Shown: positions 1 to 10,700, numbered from the stretch's first letter. The stretch: 64,000 bases of DNA from Muntiacus reevesi (GCF_963930625.1 NC_089249.1:183542275-183606274), one strand, 5' to 3'. A program made the numbers and translations. Notes: a model not told the origin generated them from the letters alone.

Positions 1-26
1 AAGTACTGCTACGGTCCCCAGGGCAG
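1..26 (+). CDS. FKBP8: FKBP8 coding exon, 3' end only (truncated by window edge)
   Basis: The window opens inside an exon reading KYCYGPQG plus the first two bases of an Arg codon, then a GTGAGA donor at 27. This matches the end of the FKBP-type PPIase-like domain of FKBP8 as I know it from the human protein, just before the SPYIPPHAALCLEV strand encoded by the next exon. The split codon AG|G is completed at 294, so the phase agrees across the intron. FKBP8 is an immunophilin-like co-chaperone that binds BCL2 and HSP90 and sits in the outer mitochondrial and ER membranes. The N-terminal half of the gene lies outside the window. Confidence 0.93.
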
Positions 27-293
27 GTGAGAGCCTGCTGCTCACGGGGGTCCCTGGGGGGTCCCGGAGTGGGTGGAACAGGCTGGTCCCCATCTCATCC
101 CGTCTGCCTGCACCCTTTATAGAGAAGGAACCAGAGGCTCAGGAGCGGACCCCTGCCCTGGGTCACGGAGCTCGAGGGGAGCAAGAGGGGCTGACAGCCC
201 TTTGCCGCCCGCTCTGAGCCACCCCAGCGTGCCTGGGGGTCCAGTCACGGTGGCCGCTGGGTCTGAGTGCTATCCCCACCCCACCACCAGCAG

Positions 294-511
294 GAGCCCG
301 TACATCCCCCCGCACGCGGCCCTGTGCCTGGAGGTGACTCTGAAGACGGCTGTGGACGGGCCTGACCTGGAGATGCTCACGGGGCAGGAGCGTGTGGCCC
401 TGGCCAACCGGAAGCGGGAGTGTGGCAATGCTCACTATCAGCGGGCCGACTTCGTGCTGGCCGCCAACTCCTACGACCTCGCCATCAAGGCCATCACTTC
501 CAGCGCCAAAG
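294..511 (+). CDS. FKBP8: FKBP8 coding exon: end of PPIase-like domain and first TPR
   Basis: The acceptor is CAG at 291-293 and the donor is GTGACT at 512. It encodes the last base of the split Arg, 72 whole codons from SPYIPPHAAL to ITSSAK, and the first base of a Val codon completed at 1298. SPYIPPHAALCLEVTLK is the final beta strand of the FKBP fold. GNAHYQRADFVLAANSYDLAIKAI is the first tetratricopeptide repeat, the region that docks the HSP90 C-terminus. The reading frame runs on for a while past the donor, but the protein stops resembling FKBP8 exactly at GT, which fixes the exon end. By comparison with the ~412-residue human protein this is roughly residues 184-257. Confidence 0.96.
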
Positions 512-1297
512 GTGACTGCCAGGTCGAATGCCAGCACCTCCCTGGAGAGGCATCCCCACCAGTGCTAGAAGCTTCGAGCCACAGAGGGCCCCAGATTCAC
601 AATGTTCTGAGCAACTCTAGAATCTGGGTGGACGCTCAAGTATGTCTAGCCTACAGGTATCACTGGTGGTGGCAACTCTTTTGCGGCCCCATAGACTGTG
701 GCCCACCAGGTTCCTCTGTCCATGGAATTTCCTAGGCAAGAATACTGGAATGGGTTGCCATTTCCTTCTCCAGGGGATCTTCCCGAGTCAGGGATCAAAC
801 CTGCGTCTCCTGCTTGGCAGGCAGGTTCTTACCACTGAGCCCGCTGGGTGACTAAGCCTCCTTAGGTGTCTCTAGACTTATATCCCAGGTCAGTGGAATG
901 TTATGGAGTGCAGAAAGATGCGGTTGACTACAGACACTGTCAATCCACGTGTCCCGTGATCAGGCCCTTGTTCATTTAGGCTCTATTTTGTAGACTCCTT
1001 GGGAGTGCCCTGAGGGTGCTGCTGGTCTTAGCCTGTGTTAGGATGGGAAAGCTGGGGCCTGAGAGGCCTGAGGTCCCCTCAAGGAGTAGGTGGTAGAGGT
1101 CCTACAGCACCGGGAGCTTGGAAACCCCGTCTCCTGTCACTGGGACACTCAGAGGCCCTTCCCCCCAGTCTCCTCCACCACCAGGTGCGGAGGGGTGGGC
1201 TTGGCCTGGGTCACTTAGTCCCTCTGCAGCTGGATGGCTGCGGGGAGGGCTAGAGGCACGGTCATAGCAGCTATGGTTGAGTGCTGTCCCCCCGCAG
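512..1297 (+). other. FKBP8: FKBP8 intron containing a Bov-tA SINE
   Basis: A GT-AG intron of 786 bases, phase 1. Its middle (about 655-852) is a Bov-tA-type SINE on the minus strand, ending ~445 bases before the next exon. The remainder is GC-rich unique sequence with a pyrimidine-rich run and CCCGCAG at the acceptor. Confidence 0.9.
655..852 (-). repeat. Bov-tA-type SINE
   Basis: Reverse-complement copy of the ruminant tRNA-Glu-headed SINE with BovB-derived body. Landmarks are GACTGTGGCCCACCAGG, GGCAAGAATACTGGAATGGG and GGGATCTTCCCGAGTCAGGG. It lies in an FKBP8 intron about 145 bases past the donor and is diverged, particularly at its tail. Confidence 0.85.
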
Positions 1298-1470
1298 TGG
1301 ACATGACGTTCGAGGAGGAGGAGCAGCTCCTGCAGCTGAAGGTGAAGTGTCTGAACAACCTGGCGGCCTCGCAGCTGAAGCTGGATCACTACCGCGCGGC
1401 ACTGCGCTCCTGCAGCCTTGTGCTGGAGCACCAGCCTGACAACATCAAGGCTCTCTTCCGCAAGGGCAAG
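1298..1470 (+). CDS. FKBP8: FKBP8 coding exon: second TPR
   Basis: The acceptor is CCCGCAG ending at 1297 and the donor is GTGAGC at 1471. The first two bases complete the split Val codon, then 57 codons run from DMTFEEEEQLL to ALFRKGK. LKVKCLNNLAASQLKLDHYR and AALRSCSLVLEHQPDNIKA form the second TPR with its capping helix, and LFRKGK opens the third. The KALFRKGKA-type signature is typical of HSP90-binding TPR immunophilins, where such basic residues form the carboxylate clamp. The exon ends on a codon boundary (phase 0). Confidence 0.96.
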
Positions 1471-1564
1471 GTGAGCTGCAGCTCGCAGGCTCCCAGTGGG
1501 CAGGCTGGCTCCCCCACCCCAGGGCAGTGAGGCTGGTCTCCCACCCCAGACTTGAGAAGGGCAT

Positions 1565-1705
1565 AAGCATCATCCAACCACGCTCTCCAGGGTACAGATG
1601 GGAAAACTGAGGTTCAGATAGGTACCGGGCTGTGGCTTGGGTCACAGCAGTTCCTTGACTGAGGCCACGTTTGAGCCGAGCCCTGGGTCTTAGGTTCCCT
1701 CTGAT
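1565..1705 (-). repeat. MIR-like SINE fragment
   Basis: ACAGATGGGAAAACTGAGG followed by a MIR-like tail (GGTCACAGCAG) matches the minus-strand MIR core. The copy is heavily diverged. Confidence 0.6.
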
Positions 1706-2100
1706 GCCCAGCACTGCCACCTGGCCCATCTGTAATTGTTCCTCGCGTGTCACCCTTTGTGACTGCCCTCTCCCTCAGTAGAAGATGGGTTCTTCTCCTG
1801 GACTCCAAGGCTGTAAGCCATCTGGTCTCTCCCCCTGTCATCACCTTCCAGTCTGCTCTTGGTTGTTACTGGGGCTAGGTCTGCTGCTACCCCGGTGCCT
1901 TTGCATGGACTGCTCATACCCTATTCACTCCCATGTGTCCTTCCCTCGTCTCCTCCAAGCCTTTGCTGTGATGTCAGCTCCTCAGGACGGCCTCCCGACA
2001 ACCCCTCTGCCCTGTCTTCCTGTTTCCCGTGTCACTGTCAGCATCGGCAGGTGTCATGCCTCTTGTCCAATGCCCTTCCCAGAAGGTGGGGATTTTGTAT

Positions 2101-2329
2101 GTCGTATGTCTGCGTACTAAGTCGCTTCAGTTATGTTCGACTCTTTGCGACCCTGTGGATATAGCCCACCAGGCTCCCCTGTCCTTGGGATTCTCCAGGC
2201 AAAAGAATACTGGAGTGGGTTGCTGTGCCCTCCTCCAAGGGATTTTCCTGACCTAGGGATTGAACCTGCATCTCCTGTGGCTCCTGCATTGCAGGTGGAT
2301 TCTTTACCACTGAGCCGCCGGGGAAGCCC
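2101..2329 (-). repeat. Bov-tA-type SINE with TTTGTAT target-site duplication
   Basis: Minus-strand ruminant SINE with landmarks TATGTTCGACTCTTTGCGAC, AATACTGGAGTGGGTTGC and CACTGAGCCGCCGGGGAAGC. The 7-base direct repeat TTTGTAT flanks it at 2094-2100 and 2330-2336, as expected for LINE-mediated insertion. Confidence 0.9.
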
Positions 2330-2749
2330 TTTGTATCCTCATTCACTGCTACATCTTAGCCCTGCAAATAGAGCCAGGCACACACAGCTGCTGAGGAAGT
2401 GCAGGTGGAGCGCGGGGGGACTTGGCCTGAGTGGACCTGACCTCAGGTCCACTGTCTCTGTCCTCTGCTTTTGTCCCTGTCTCTGTTCATTCTCTCTGCT
2501 GGGAGAGGGGGTGCCGTCAGCGTTTTTTTAGCAGTAAGCTGAGGAAACTAAGGTATAAGCACATGCTGGGTCATTTAGTGTGTTTGTCAGAGACCTGAGC
2601 AGGTCAGCCAGCATTTTTAAAGTACTTTTTGGGTATAGAAACGTGAGGAGAGAAAAGATGCTGTCCCTGTTTTTCAGGGTTTAGAAAGAATTCTCTTGTG
2701 GGAAATGAGACTGTCTGTTCTTGTAGCCTCACACCTGTTTGGGTCTGCT

Positions 2750-3190
2750 GGTCAAAGGTAATGGAAACCCACTCAGATTCAAGCAGGAGGAATTGATGGC
2801 TTGTGGACCTGCCAAGTTTCAGGCCTAGATGGCTTCAGTCATGGCTGGATCCAGGTGTTTAGCAGTGTTGTAGAGTTAACTGTGTCTGCCTGCTGTGTTC
2901 ATTTCTCAGGCACACTCCTCTCTCAAGATGCTCCCTCCTGCTATGCCAAAAGTGCCAGGCCTCCATCCTTTCCGCTAAGCAACTGGCCTCCCAGTGCTCC
3001 CAGCCTGGTTCCGGCTGGATCTCATTGGCTGGCTTGAGTCACACGCTTGGCTCTGAACCATTCGATGTGGCCAAAGCTTTGGCAGCATCCGGTGGCTTCT
3101 CGAGTCAGCCAAGGTGGTGAGGGAGGGGGAAAGACCAGTGCCTGGGCCACTTGCCCACGGTGAAACCAGCATTCACGGGAAAGAACACCG
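2750..3190. repeat. Ancient interspersed repeat, family not assigned
   Basis: Motifs such as GTCATGGCTGGATCCAGG, CAAGATGCTCCCTCCTGCT and CTGGATCTCATTGGCTGGCT occur in an order I recognise from an old mammalian transposon-derived repeat, but I cannot name the family with confidence. Confidence 0.35.
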
Positions 3191-3379
3191 AGTCTGGCGG
3201 CCACTTGGGTAGTCTGAGGGCTCCGGGGGGCAGTATAGGGGTGACTGGAGCCCTGGGGCAGTTGCTGGAGATAGACTTGGAACTAGTCAGATGACCAGGA
3301 ACATGGCAGGGCTGGGTCTCTTGGAGGCGAACATGGCCCAGCTTGGGTCCAAGTGATAACTCCCCACTTGCTCCCGCAG

Positions 3380-3457
3380 GTGCTGGCCCAACAAGGCGAG
3401 TATAGTGAGGCCATCCCCATCTTGAGAGCAGCCCTGAAGCTGGAACCTTCCAACAAG
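3380..3457 (+). CDS. FKBP8: FKBP8 coding exon: third TPR
   Basis: A 78-base, phase-0 exon of exactly 26 codons, from VLAQQGEYSEA to KLEPSNK. The acceptor is CCCGCAG ending at 3379 and the donor GTGAGC at 3458. GEYSEAIPILRAALKLEPSN is the canonical helix-turn-helix of a TPR with the final Pro-Ser-Asn turn, and it completes the three-TPR array of the protein. Confidence 0.96.
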
Positions 3458-3951
3458 GTGAGCAGAGCGGAGGCACCCTGAGACTTGCCATGCTGACCTG
3501 TCGGGAAGTTCCACTTGTGGTCTGCCCCTTATCTTTCTTGCTGTGACTCTCCCCTATAGTTTCTATCTGGGCAGTAGCAGGGGGTACGTGACTGCAGGAC
3601 CCCAGCCTGCCTGCTGAGACCCTTTTTGACCCCTGCAGTGGCAGTCTGGGCACTCACCCTCAGCAGGGGTTCCAGAGGTCAAGGGTACTGCCAGTCTGGC
3701 CAGCGTCAGTGTTTTCAGCTTCCTTCCCAGAATATTTCTTCTCGGAAACTTTCTTCTGGCCACCCTTGCTCCACCCCATCTTCTGGCTTCCTCAAAGGAT
3801 GCAGACAGCACCCCCTACTTTGCTAACACCCAGAGAGTAGTGGACAACTCCCATGTCCCAGTGGTTCCAGCCCCAGCAAGCCACCGGGCCCAGGGAGGCA
3901 GGCTGCTAGCACCAGTGGTTGGCTTCTGCTCTTACCAATACCCCTCTCTGA

Positions 3952-4437
<486 letters not shown>

Positions 4438-4440
4438 TGA

Positions 4441-4587
<147 letters not shown>

Positions 4588-5030
4588 CCACCCAGGTGGC
4601 TGCCATCCCCTCCACTCACTGTGGACCCCACCCTGTGCTCCCTAACTCCCCCAGGCTCCCTGTCCACTGCCCTAACTGGCCTAGCCCCCTCCTCTGGGGC
4701 GGGGGCAGTGAGGTTTGGGGGTCATGTGGCCCCGCGAGCAGGAGGGACTGAGTCCTACTGGAGGAAAGCGAGGCAGGGCCCGGGCCCCACGTCCAGCCTG
4801 GAGCAAGGGGGCTCTCATTGCTCCAGACCCAATTCCCACCCCACCCCTGGGGTGAGGTCCCAGCAGGGATCAGTCCCAGTGTCCTCTTCCCAACAGGCCT
4901 GGGGGCAGCCCTCCTCCTGCCCAGCCCCTTTCCAAGCTCCAGCCCCTCCTGCCCCGCCTGCTGCCCTCTGTCCAGGCCCCCTCCACCCACACACAGTGAA
5001 GTAAAAGCCTCCCACCCCGCTCTCTGCTTG
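4588..5030 (+). other. FKBP8: FKBP8 3' untranslated region
   Basis: GC- and C-rich sequence after the TGA stop, ending about 20-30 bases beyond the AGTAAA hexamer at 5000-5005. The exact cleavage site is inferred. An open frame on the opposite strand (4616-5377) has no recognisable domain and is treated as chance. Confidence 0.75.
5000..5005 (+). terminator. FKBP8: FKBP8 poly(A) signal AGTAAA
   Basis: AGTAAA, a common variant of AATAAA, lies 413 bases after the stop codon. A T/GT-rich stretch (TCTCTGCTTGTTCTGG) begins about 25 bases further on, as expected for the CstF-bound downstream element. No AATAAA occurs nearby. Confidence 0.7.
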
Positions 5031-5689
5031 TTCTGGAACCTTCTTTCACCGTCACTTGGGGCTGAGCTGGAGGCCTTCTGTGCCCTGCCAGGGTCACAGA
5101 GGACGGTGGATGTGGCCAGTCTGGGACTGGAGGGGGCTTGTCTGCTCTCGGGCCACAGCAGACCCTCTGTGCTGAGTGGGAAACAGACCTGGCCTGGCGG
5201 GACCTTGTGCTCAGGGTGCCTGATCAGACTTGGCGGGAGGTCAGTGCTGCTCATCTGCACCTGGGGACCCTGGTGGGAGCTCAGTGGGGACTGTGCTGAG
5301 CCCATAGTGACCGCAGAGGTCTGGGTGTGCAGCGGGCGGACACACCCGTGTCTGGGCAGCAGCACAGCCGGCATCAAGGCCCTGGAGCAGGATGGAGCCT
5401 GGTGTCAAAGGAGATACAGGTGGGTGCTCAGCAGAGCTGGACCCTGCAGGGTCCTCCAGGAGGGGTGGGGATGATTTCAGGAGCTGCGTCCCATCTCCTT
5501 TTCCCGAAAACCAAGGGCTGTAGGAGCTTCTCCCCAAAACGCTGCCCACCGTCCCAACCAGGACGGCCAGAGCCAGTGTTTGGCACCTTTGTCAACCTGA
5601 GTTCCTTCTTGCTGCTTTAGCCTGCCTCCAGGAAAGGAGAAATCTGAGGTAGACACACAAGTGTTTGGCTCATGCCCACCCCCTTGCTA
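5031..5689. other. Intergenic stretch after FKBP8, nothing recognised
   Basis: GC-rich non-repetitive sequence between the FKBP8 poly(A) site and the first intergenic SINE. No exon, RNA gene or repeat seen. Confidence 0.6.
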
Positions 5690-5905
5690 GTGCTTCCCAG
5701 GTGGCGCTAGTGGTAAAGAACCCACCTGCCAGTGCAGGAGATGTGAAAGAAGCAGGTTTGATCCCTGGGTTCAGAAGATTCTCTGGAGGAGGAAATGGTA
5801 ACCCACTCAAGTACTCTTGCTTAGAGAACCCCATGAACAGAGGAGCCCGGCGCGCTACAGTCATAGGATCACAGAGTTGGACATGACTGCAGCGACTTAG
5901 CACAC
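5690..5905 (+). repeat. Bov-tA-type SINE
   Basis: Plus-strand copy, tRNA-Glu-like head first (GTGCTTCCCAGGTGGCGCTA, GGTTTGATCCCTGGGTTC) then body landmarks AATGGTAACCCACTCAAGTA and CAGAGTTGGACATGACTGC. The head retains a degenerate B-box, but it is a SINE and not a tRNA gene. Confidence 0.88.
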
Positions 5906-6476
5906 CCCCGCTTGCAATCCAGAAGGAGAAGCCACTGGCCACAGCCACCCAGCAGAAGGTGGCCGTCAGGCCTTGAAATGCAATCTTTTCCCTGCTTGCT
6001 CCAGGCCCTCTCAGGGCCACCTGGATTACTCTCAGGGCACATCTGGCTGTGGCTTGGAATTGCTCCTACTCTCCACCATTCAGTCCCCTTTGGTTTCTAC
6101 CTTGGCCTCTGACAGGAACGGGGTTCCGTCGGAGGCGCTAGGGTGGGGACCATGGGTCGGCCAGGCCTTGAAGGCCTGCATCTCAGGCAGCATACCCCCT
6201 TTGCTCAGTCTCCTTGGTTTCAGGCTGGGAAGCTGGCCTGAGGGGGCGGCCAGGTGGACTGTGGGCTGGCCGGGGTGACTTTCTGGCCTGGGTGTGAGGG
6301 TCATCACTGCTGTCTTTCCTGAGCACTGACTGTGCACCAGCACTGGCGTTAGTCCACTGCGGACCCGCAGCAGCCTTGTTCTGTGCCCATTTTTTCATCA
6401 TATACTCTGGGGACAAGTCTTCTGTCAGGTGTATTGTGAATATATTTCCCACTTTGTGTCTCACTTTTCATTTTCT

Positions 6477-6649
6477 TATTTATTCATTTGGCTGCACCAG
6501 GTCTTAGTTGTACCATGTAGGATCTCTTCGTTTGGCATGCTAACTGTTGGTTGTAGCATGTGGGATCTAGTTCCCTGACCAGGAATTGAACCTGGGTCTC
6601 CTGCACAGGGAGCATGGCAGTTTTAACCACTGGGCCCCCAGGGAAGTTC
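6477..6649 (-). repeat. CHR-type SINE with 17-bp target-site duplication
   Basis: Minus-strand CHR SINE: TTTGGCTGCACCAGGTCTTA at one end and a reversed tRNA-Glu head (AACCACTGGGCCCCCAGGGA) at the other. A perfect 17-base duplication, CTCACTTTTCATTTTCT, flanks it at 6460-6476 and 6650-6666, inside the older L1. Confidence 0.93.
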
Positions 6650-6908
6650 CTCACTTTTCATTTTCTGTTCATTCAAAGAATAGACATTGAAAATTTAATG
6701 CAGTCCAATTTGTCAATTTTTTTCCTTCCATTCCACATGCTTTTTGTCAATACTTGCTGAGCCGTTTGTAGAGATTTTTTGGTTTTTCTTTTAAACCTCT
6801 TATGGCTTTAACTTTTACATTGAGATCCAGGAGCCACTTTGAGTTAACTTTTCTAAGTGGTGTGAGGTTGGGGTTGAGGTTCATATTTTTCCAAATGGCC
6901 ATCCAGTT

Positions 6909-7121
6909 GGGCTTCCCAGCGGTACAGTTGGTAATGAATCTGCCTGCCAACGCAGGAGATGCAAGAGATAAAGGTTTGATCCTTGGGTAGGGAAGATCCC
7001 TGGAGTAGGAAATGGCAACCCACTCCAGTATTCTTGGCTGGAAAATACCAGGGCAGAGGAGCCTGGCAGGCTACAGTCTATGGGGTCGCAAAGAGCTAGA
7101 CACAACTGAACACGCACGCAT
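6909..7121 (+). repeat. Bov-tA-type SINE nested in L1
   Basis: Plus strand: head GCTTCCCAGCGGTACAGTTG, body CCCACTCCAGTATTCTTGGC and tail ATGGGGTCGCAAAGAGCTAG. It splits the L1 at the VHLQLGY-type segment near 6908. Confidence 0.9.
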
Positions 7122-7206
7122 ACGTCCAGCTGTTGCAGAAACATCTGTGGGTAAGACTTTGTCTCCCCTAGTGAGTTACTATGACAGCTTTGTAAAATAG
7201 CAACTG

Positions 7207-7394
7207 AGGGACTTCCCTGGTGGTCCAGTGGCTAAGACTCTGCATTCTCAATGCAGGGGCCCAAGTTCTGTACCTAGTCAGGGAACTAGATCCCACAAGC
7301 TGCAACTGAGAGTTTGCATGCCACAACTAAAGATTGTGCATGCTGCAACTAAGACTGGAGCAGCCAAATAAATAAGTATTAAAAAAAAAAAGAA
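7207..7394 (+). repeat. CHR-type SINE with target-site duplication
   Basis: Plus strand: GGACTTCCCTGGTGGTCCAG head, GCAGCCAAATAAATAAGTA and an A-rich tail. AGCAACTGA flanks it at 7198-7206 and 7395-7403. Confidence 0.92.
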
Positions 7395-7403
7395 AAGCAA
7401 CTG

Positions 7404-8664
7404 ACCACACACCTGTGAGTCTTTTCTGACCCTGCTCCATGCTGCAGGTCTCTGTGTCCCCTTGGCCGGTTTCACGTGTCCTGAAGAATAGCTTTTTAAT
7501 GATGGTGGAGTCAGGCTAGTCGTGCCTCCTTCCTTTGCCCCTCTTCTTCATGGTTGCTCTGGTTGTGCCCATTATGAGCCGAGCAGATGAAAGCTCAGAG
7601 AGGAGACGGATCCTGCCCAGGGTCCCACTACCTGGAAGTAACAGGCAGGATTTGGCCCAGGTCAGCCTGCCTCCAGAGCCCATGTGGCTGTTTCTGCATC
7701 TTACTGCAGGTTAAGGCCAAGAGGTGAGAATAGGCCTTGAATGCCAGGGCCAGGTGGGGGCTTTAGTGTATACATCCCCTGGGTCATTCCATCCTCAGTG
7801 GTGTGAACAGGGTGGTGGTAGGGAGCCAGAGGGGCAGTGAAGCTACCCTGAGGACACAGGAGGCCTTTGGGGGTGTCAGACGGTGCTTGCTCCTGATTCA
7901 GGCACAGTATGTGCAAAGGTGGGCTAACTGGACAGTGTGTGCTGTGTTCAGAGATTGGATGGGTGGATTTTTCTTTCATATCAAAACGTATACCCGTGCC
8001 TTCTGTGTACCCTGTCTTGAGTGATGACTCAGCCTAGCCCTTGCCCTCAAGGGGTGTGACTTGCCATGAACTGGAAGTGAACGTGGAAGAATGAGCTTTG
8101 TGTGTGAAAGCTCAGGTCTCCTGAGCACTTCAACAGGGTGACCTTTGCACGCCTCCATCTCACATCTTCCCTAAAGGACAACTTGAGTGCTGGCTGGGGT
8201 CAGCCAGTGTAGCATCATCAGTGTCTTTGAATGCCCGTTCTCTATTTCTCCTCCTGGTGGAACTCACCTTTACTCCTTACCACACAGATGGGGCTGGTTC
8301 CCCACCAGCCTTCCGGCAACCCAGGCCTGACCAATCAGACCAGTCCAGCAGCCTGGCCACAGTGATTGGCTCCTGGGTGTCATGTGACCCACAGTGACCC
8401 ACTCAAGGCCTTCCCTGGTACTTCTGCTGGAACCATGAGGGCTCTTAGAACCCCATCTGTAGAGCAGTAAAGAAGAAACTCTAAAGGCGTGGGTTGTGCA
8501 AACCCTGCACAACAAATCTTGCACATTTAAAGGACTGGCCCTTGACTGGCACCTGGGAAGTCACTTCTAGACTATTGGAATGTCCTGACTGATAAGAGTA
8601 TCAGCTTACCTGAGGCCATGGGCCATGCCAAATAGTCCACAATAACAATATGATTTAGGGTGGG
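7404..8664. other. Intergenic stretch, one MIR-like fragment, otherwise unrecognised
   Basis: Contains a diverged MIR on the minus strand (about 7560-7685: ATGAAAGCTCAGAGAGGAG ... GGTCCCACTACCTGGAAGTA). Around 8270-8450 motifs such as TGACCAATCAGACCAGTCC hint at an old LTR or DNA repeat. No coding evidence. Confidence 0.5.
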
Positions 8665-8665
8665 G

Positions 8666-8803
8666 GGTACTTTCCTGATGGTTCAGTGGTTAAGACACCG
8701 CACTTCTAATCTGAAGGACACAGGTTCACTTCCTGGTCAGGGAACTAAGATCTCACATGCCATCTGCCCTCCCCACCCCACCCCCCAAAAAAAGAGAGAA
8801 AAA
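8666..8803 (+). repeat. CHR-type SINE
   Basis: Plus strand: TTTCCTGATGGTTCAGTGGT head, TCAGGGAACTAAGATCTCAC mid part, then a C/A-rich tail (8768-8803). Short-form CHR element. Confidence 0.85.
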
Positions 8804-9589
8804 TCGGGTAGGGGCTTTTGGTCACATGGTATCAGCTCAGTCTCTGGATGGGTGATCAGCCATATCTGCATGAGTGACCCCTCCTCCTCCGCAAAAACCC
8901 TGGACAAGGCTTGAGTGTGCTTCCCTGGATGGCAGTAGTCTGTGTGTGTTGTCACGATCGTTGCTGGGAAAATTAAGTGCTGTCTGCAACCAGAAGCTTG
9001 TGCCTGGTTTCTCTTGGCTTCTGCCTTATGCATCCTTTTCCTTTGCTGATCCTAGACTGTATCCTTTCACTGTGATTAACACAGCCATGAATATAAGAGC
9101 TTTTCTGAGTTCTGTGCATCCTTCTAGTGAATTACCAAATCTGACAGTGGTCTTAGGGATTCCTGACAACAGATGCTTTTGGCCTCCTCTTGAGAAGAGG
9201 TGTGAGTCTCCCTATTGCACAGATAAGCCCTGAGACCCCCAAAGGTGGACTTGCTGGCTCTGAGGCGGCCAGCTAAGAGAGTGGTGGAGCAGATTGCTTG
9301 CTGGCCACCCCACCAGGCAGAGGGGCCAGCTCCAAACAGAGTTCTCAGAGATCTTCATGTTCCCTCTGTTGCAAAACTGTTTGCTTCAAAATCCCTAAGG
9401 TCCATTTGCTCTGACCTAGCAACTCAACTTTCAGGAAGCTGTGGGACAGATGTGCAGCAATGTGTCTCTAAGGGCTGTGTGTTGCAGAAATTAAGGCGTT
9501 CCTGAGATTCCTCATTCTGCATCATCCTTGGATGGGGAATGCAGTGTATCTCGGTCCCATGACTGTGTTGTCATTGGGCACGGTTAACC
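8804..9589. other. Intergenic stretch, possible old LTR end, otherwise unrecognised
   Basis: Around 8990-9180, CCTTTGCTGATCCTAGACTG, ATCCTTTCACTGTGATTAAC and TTCTAGTGAATTACCAAATC resemble the 3' part of an ancient LTR family that I cannot name. Nothing else recognised. Confidence 0.4.
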
Positions 9590-9992
9590 TTAAGATATGG
9601 GGATAATCTGGGTAGGCCCGACCCTGCTGGCTATAGAAGAGTCAGAGGGATTCAACACAAGGGAGGTTTCTATTACTGAGATGGAGGGGGCCACATGGCC
9701 AGTGCCTGAGATTGCCCTCCAGTGACAGCAAGAAGTAGGGACCTCAGTCCTACAACCACCAAAAACGTTCTACCAACAACCTGAAGGAGCTTGGACACAG
9801 AGCCTTCTTCAGGTGAGCTTCTGGATGAGAACATAGCCCACCCAACACCTTGACTACAGCTCATGGGACCCTGAGCAGAGAACCAGTTAAAAGATACCAG
9901 ACTCAGGACTCAGAAACTATGAAATAACTGCTCCTTTTATTAAGCCACTTTGTTATGCAGCAATAAGCAGCAATAGCTGACTAATATATATA
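9590..9992 (+). repeat. ERVL/MaLR-type LTR remnant
   Basis: Old mammalian LTR recognised from ordered landmarks: GGATAATCTGGGTAGGCCC, GACCTCAGTCCTACAACCAC, ACCAACAACCTGAAGGAGC and the terminal AGCCACTTTGTTATGCAGCA ... CTGACTAATATA. It is a solitary, diverged LTR with no internal viral genes nearby. The family name is uncertain (MLT2-like). Confidence 0.55.
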
Positions 9993-10164
9993 TTAGCAGT
10001 CGCTAGCTAATGAATAGTGGGTGTTCATCCCAGTGTGGCTTAAAATTACATGAACTGCAAACAACATAAATGTCTAAAGGAAAGGGATTATGTAGATAAA
10101 CTCTTGTAAAACCATTAATAATGATCCCCATGATAATGGCATCTTCTTTGGTCTAGGGCTATGC

Positions 10165-10280
10165 TCTTGGGTAAATGCTGTTATTATCCCTATTTTATGG
10201 ATGAGCAAAGTGAGGAAAAGAGAGGGCAAGACACATCCAAGGTTCCATAGGGTGAAGGTCAGGCCAGGGTCACTGTTCCC
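10165..10280 (-). repeat. MIR-like SINE fragment
   Basis: TATTATCCCTATTTTATGGATGAG and AGTGAGGAAAAGAGAGGGCA match the reversed MIR core. Strongly diverged. Confidence 0.6.
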
Positions 10281-10539
10281 ATCACAGAACTAGAACATTT
10301 TCAATGGACTTGCTACATGGACTATATGTTGAGTGACCACCCCAAGGTAATCAACTGGCTTCCAATTTTTTGGGTGACCTACTTCTTAGAAGCTTTTGGA
10401 GAGCATGCAATGCCTAATGATTTCCTCCATTATTGTTTCCAGGGTCCTCTTGGGAGCCACTGGGGTAGTAAGTGTAAAATGGAGAAATAATTGTTGCCAA
10501 GCAGCACAGCCCATAATTGCAGTATTCTTAATTCTTTTT

Positions 10540-10700
10540 AACTTCTCTAAGCCCTCAGTTTCCTCATCTGGCAAATGGGACGAAACCACGGAATGCACCC
10601 CAAAAGGCAGTTGTAAGTGTTACTGAAAACAGAGCCTGGTACATTTTAAGCACTCATGGCGGGGGGGGGGGGGGGGGGGTTGTTATTAGTGCTGTTGTCT
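10540..10700 (+). repeat. MIR SINE interrupted by a poly-G run
   Basis: CTCAGTTTCCTCATCTGGCA, GAGCCTGGTACATTTTAAGC and TTGTTATTAGTGCTGTTG are the core and 3' end of a plus-strand MIR. The G19 run at 10661-10679 sits exactly where MIR normally reads CTCAATAAATGTT. A second, minus-strand MIR-like piece follows at about 10720-10795 (CCTAATGTCACACAGCAAGC). Confidence 0.7.
10661..10679 (+). repeat. Poly-G homopolymer (19 G)
   Basis: Nineteen consecutive G residues preceded by GGC, within a MIR. Such runs can form intermolecular or intramolecular G-quadruplexes and are error-prone in sequencing, so the length may be inexact. Confidence 0.95.

Larger units (their letters stand above)
1471..3379 (+). 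other. FKBP8: FKBP8 intron with MIR, Bov-tA SINE and an ancient repeat
   Basis: A phase-0 GT-AG intron of 1909 bases. It holds a MIR-like stretch (about 1565-1705, minus strand), a Bov-tA SINE with target duplications (2101-2329) and an old, unassigned interspersed repeat (about 2750-3190). The rest is unique intron with no further open exon-like segment. Confidence 0.85.
6370..7165 (-). repeat. L1 fragment interrupted by two SINEs
   Basis: Minus-strand L1 ORF2-like sequence in three pieces (about 6370-6476, 6650-6908, 7122-7165). TTGAGTTAACTTTTCTAAGT and GGTGTGAGGTTGGGGTTGAGG followed by TGGCCATCCAGTTG are typical of the reverse complement of L1 ORF2. The pieces are collinear once the CHR SINE (6477-6649) and the Bov-tA SINE (6909-7121) are removed, so the L1 is older than both. 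Confidence 0.75.

Noticed and set aside
163..537. Minus-strand open frame over an FKBP8 exon
   Set aside because: Shadow of the real plus-strand exon.
4616..5377. 253-codon minus-strand open frame antisense to the FKBP8 3'UTR
   Set aside because: Low-complexity Pro/Gly/Ser composition typical of GC-rich antisense, no domain and no promoter evidence.
9590..9992. Possible endogenous retrovirus
   Set aside because: Only a solitary old LTR is seen; no gag, pol or env frames nearby.
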